This document shows positions 58,258 to 59,697 of a DNA stretch of 59,697 nucleotides, one piece after another (position 1 is the first letter of the stretch; every line of letters starts with the position of its first letter). The notes under the pieces were generated by a model. That model made no database searches. It worked only from the letters and a program-made list of their open reading frames with translations, and was not told where the DNA came from. A program made the translations under genes and the position numbers. The stretch comes from JAUVUV01 sp964548275 (GTDB taxonomy: Bacteria > Gemmatimonadota > Glassbacteria > GWA2-58-10), in assembly GCA_964548275.1 (NCBI GenBank), contig CAZJQI010000025.1:1-59697 (forward strand). The letters are read 5' to 3'.

Positions 58258-58554
58258 TTAGATTTCCTCTGTCAATTTCAGGAAATGCGTATAGGGAATC
58301 GCTGTCCAGCTTTCCGCCTGGAAAGCTCCGTTGGCCAGGCTGATCATAGAAACCTTGGCTGCGGTTTCAGCATCCGGAGCCTCGTAAATATCCAGAAAAT
58401 CGTACGGGCCCAGAAGAGCATAATGCGCGATGAATTTCACCTCAGGGCATTTTTCTCTTACCTGATCCAACCAGGCCCGGCCCAGTTTCGCCCTTTCTTT
58501 TACCTGTTTCGATGTCTCCGGTGACAGCTTGGTCATCAGAACATAGGTATTCAT
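58258..58554 (-). CDS. GYD domain protein
   Basis: A 98-residue single-domain protein matching the GYD family (ferredoxin-like dimeric alpha-beta barrel). It starts 'NTYVLMTKLSPE', has the central 'HYALLGPYDFLDIYEAPD' with the G-x-Y-D motif, and ends 'TAIPYTHFLKL'. Biochemical role of the family is unknown. A ribosome binding site (AGGTGG) precedes the ATG at 58554. It lies 64 bp upstream of the metallo-beta-lactamase-fold gene on the same strand and may share its transcript. Confidence 0.85.
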   Translation of the reverse strand: MNTYVLMTKLSPETSKQVKERAKLGRAWLDQVREKCPEVKFIAHYALLGPYDFLDIYEAPDAETAAKVSMISLANGAFQAESWTAIPYTHFLKLTEEI

Positions 58555-59038
58555 GGCTGATCCACCTGTTAAAGGTTCATGTTATTTTATGTTAAAACTT
58601 TAAGCAGCCATGCAGAAATTTTACGACGAGTTCACTGTTATTTCTTTCATGTCTTTATTTTCTCCAGACAAGAACACTCCAGGAAAATCCTAAATTAATA
58701 ATAATCTACTCACCGGGATTTTTAAACCGGCTTTGGCTAAAAACACCTTTGATTCAGGGGAAATGTCTGTCCTTGGAAAAACATATCCTGCTGGTAAGGC
58801 GATAGCTGCCTTTTCCCTGATTTTACAACATACACCGCAAAGACTGGATGACTGATAAGCCAATATTCAGGCAAGAGGAGGGGTGTTTCGTACTTTCCCG
58901 AGATAGCGGAACTGGTAACTTGAAAGTTCAGGTCTGATTTTGCCCGTGGTGACTTATGAACCGAAAATGGAATAAAACTATTTGACGAAAAAGGGACCCC
59001 TCTTTATTTTTACCCAATAAGTGCCCCCATTCCGATTC
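58555..59038. other. Gene-free gap
   Basis: Between the GYD gene and the PilZ gene I see no gene, RNA or repeat I can support. It is moderately AT-rich and should hold the promoter of the GYD gene. Confidence 0.4.
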
Positions 59039-59320
59039 TCAGGAATCATCCTTCTTTTCTATAAAGTTAAACCCGTAAGTCATATCCCCGTCCTCGTTTT
59101 TCCTGGACCACACAAGCTGTACCTTGCGACTGATTCTTCTCTCACCAGCCTTAAAACGTACATAGAAATTTATCGGTTTTTCCATAATGAAACGCACACC
59201 ACCATCTGAAAGATTGACCAGCTTGGCCTTGTAAATCGTAGATTCGAGATACATCTCCGCTTCTGTGGAGGAAGGCTCGCGATCAGTCTTGCGTCTTTCA
59301 ACATCCTTGCCAGATTTCAT
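59039..59320 (-). CDS. PilZ domain protein
   Basis: A 93-residue single PilZ domain. 'ERRKTDRE' (8-15) provides the c-di-GMP-binding arginines, and 'NLSDGGVRFIM' (36-46) the N-x-S-x-x-G motif. It ends 'DMTYGFNFIEK', nearly the same as the C-terminus of the PilZ protein at 13010-13294, so the two are paralogs. It lacks any signal or membrane segment and stands alone. Confidence 0.85.
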   Translation of the reverse strand: MKSGKDVERRKTDREPSSTEAEMYLESTIYKAKLVNLSDGGVRFIMEKPINFYVRFKAGERRISRKVQLVWSRKNEDGDMTYGFNFIEKKDDS

Positions 59321-59697
59321 ATTTCATCCCCTCGCGAGAAATATTTCAAGCTCGTCTTAAATTTATCAGAGAACTAACTCTGCATGTTTCTTGGAGCAGG
59401 CCTTATCCGCCAGCTTTTATCTTGCAATTGGTTTGGCTTAGAAATAGCTTTAATTTTTTGACATCTATCTAATATATCCTGCTTTCCTGATAAAGAAAAG
59501 TATACAGGTGATAAAAATAACTTTTCGCCCGGAAGGGTGCCTTGAAGATGATTCGCAGCATTTTCTAGGCATTGTCAACATTCAGTTTGATACTATTGCT
59601 GGCAGAGAAATCAAGGATTTCTTACAGAGGTTGTTTCAATAATGTCCGGTAAAAATGGTTTATGAATTATGAGTTGGTCTTAATTGAGGCAGTTCCA
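59321..59697. repeat. Gene-free right end with the second copy of the 55-bp repeat
   Basis: No gene is seen. The last 55 bases (59643-59697) are the exact reverse complement of 163-217. The match ends at the window edge on one side, so the true repeat may be longer. Confidence 0.7.

Noticed and set aside
163..59697. 55-bp inverted repeat as ends of one giant transposon or a circular molecule
   Set aside because: Inverted rather than direct orientation excludes simple circularity, the window is filled with housekeeping genes, and the exact length and position at the edge suggest an assembly break.

Overview
The window reads as a chromosomal contig of an uncultured Gram-negative-type (two-membrane) bacterium. 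Evidence for two membranes is an apolipoprotein N-acyltransferase, many Sec-exported lipoproteins and a periplasmic HtrA protease. The gene mix (Fe-S type PurF, PPDK, PilZ proteins, DUF1080-like, CehA/McbA-like and heparinase-like exported proteins) resembles FCB-group candidate phyla such as Latescibacterota or Glassbacteria. That placement is inference only; no 16S rRNA gene is present. The last 55 bases are an exact reverse complement of 163-217, which looks like an assembly-graph break at a repeat.

Left part (1-29463) is mostly conserved housekeeping. A 618-nt group II intron without a protein gene sits directly after the rpsA terminator. It is followed on the minus strand by rpsA and plsC, with lnt divergent. 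Next come an exported CBM9-like protein, fur and pyrF, which share a promoter overlapped by a Fur-box-like palindrome. recD2, an exported nitrilase-family enzyme, a cyclic-nucleotide-domain protein, tRNA-Ala, tadA, a PilZ protein, tRNA-Arg, ispG and a GH94-type phosphorylase follow. From 17923 a plus-strand run carries ecfT, truA, htrA, purB, purC, psd, pssA, purF and ppdK, joining purine synthesis to phosphatidylethanolamine synthesis.

The middle part (29500-54650) is accessory. It opens with an AT-rich two-gene cassette, a ParB-like protein plus a D12-class adenine methylase, followed by a gene-poor stretch with a pseudogene scrap and two related dyads. Then come exported carbohydrate-active or metal-related proteins: a GH-like lipoprotein, an EF-hand/RcnA-like metal transporter, a CehA/McbA-like protein, a BASS-family transporter, three tandem paralogous lipoproteins of unknown function, a very AT-rich pentapeptide membrane protein, two more GH-like enzymes, a heparinase II/III-like lipoprotein, a nickel superoxide dismutase and a DUF1080-type protein. 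Decay is visible: a frameshifted bacilliredoxin (YtxJ-like) gene and a truncated, frameshifted nucleotidyltransferase gene. Three families of small palindromic repeats are scattered here.

Right part (54670-59697) has tRNA-Ser, a ZIP-type transporter with a cyclic-nucleotide-binding domain inserted in its large loop, deoC, a 204-bp non-coding element with terminal inverted repeats around a predicted four-way RNA/DNA junction, an exported metallo-beta-lactamase-fold protein, a GYD-domain protein and a PilZ protein. The most novel-looking items are the 204-bp junction element, the ORF-less intron at the rpsA terminator, the ZIP-CNBD fusion, the exported NiSOD, the lipoprotein triplet and the ParB-like/methylase cassette.
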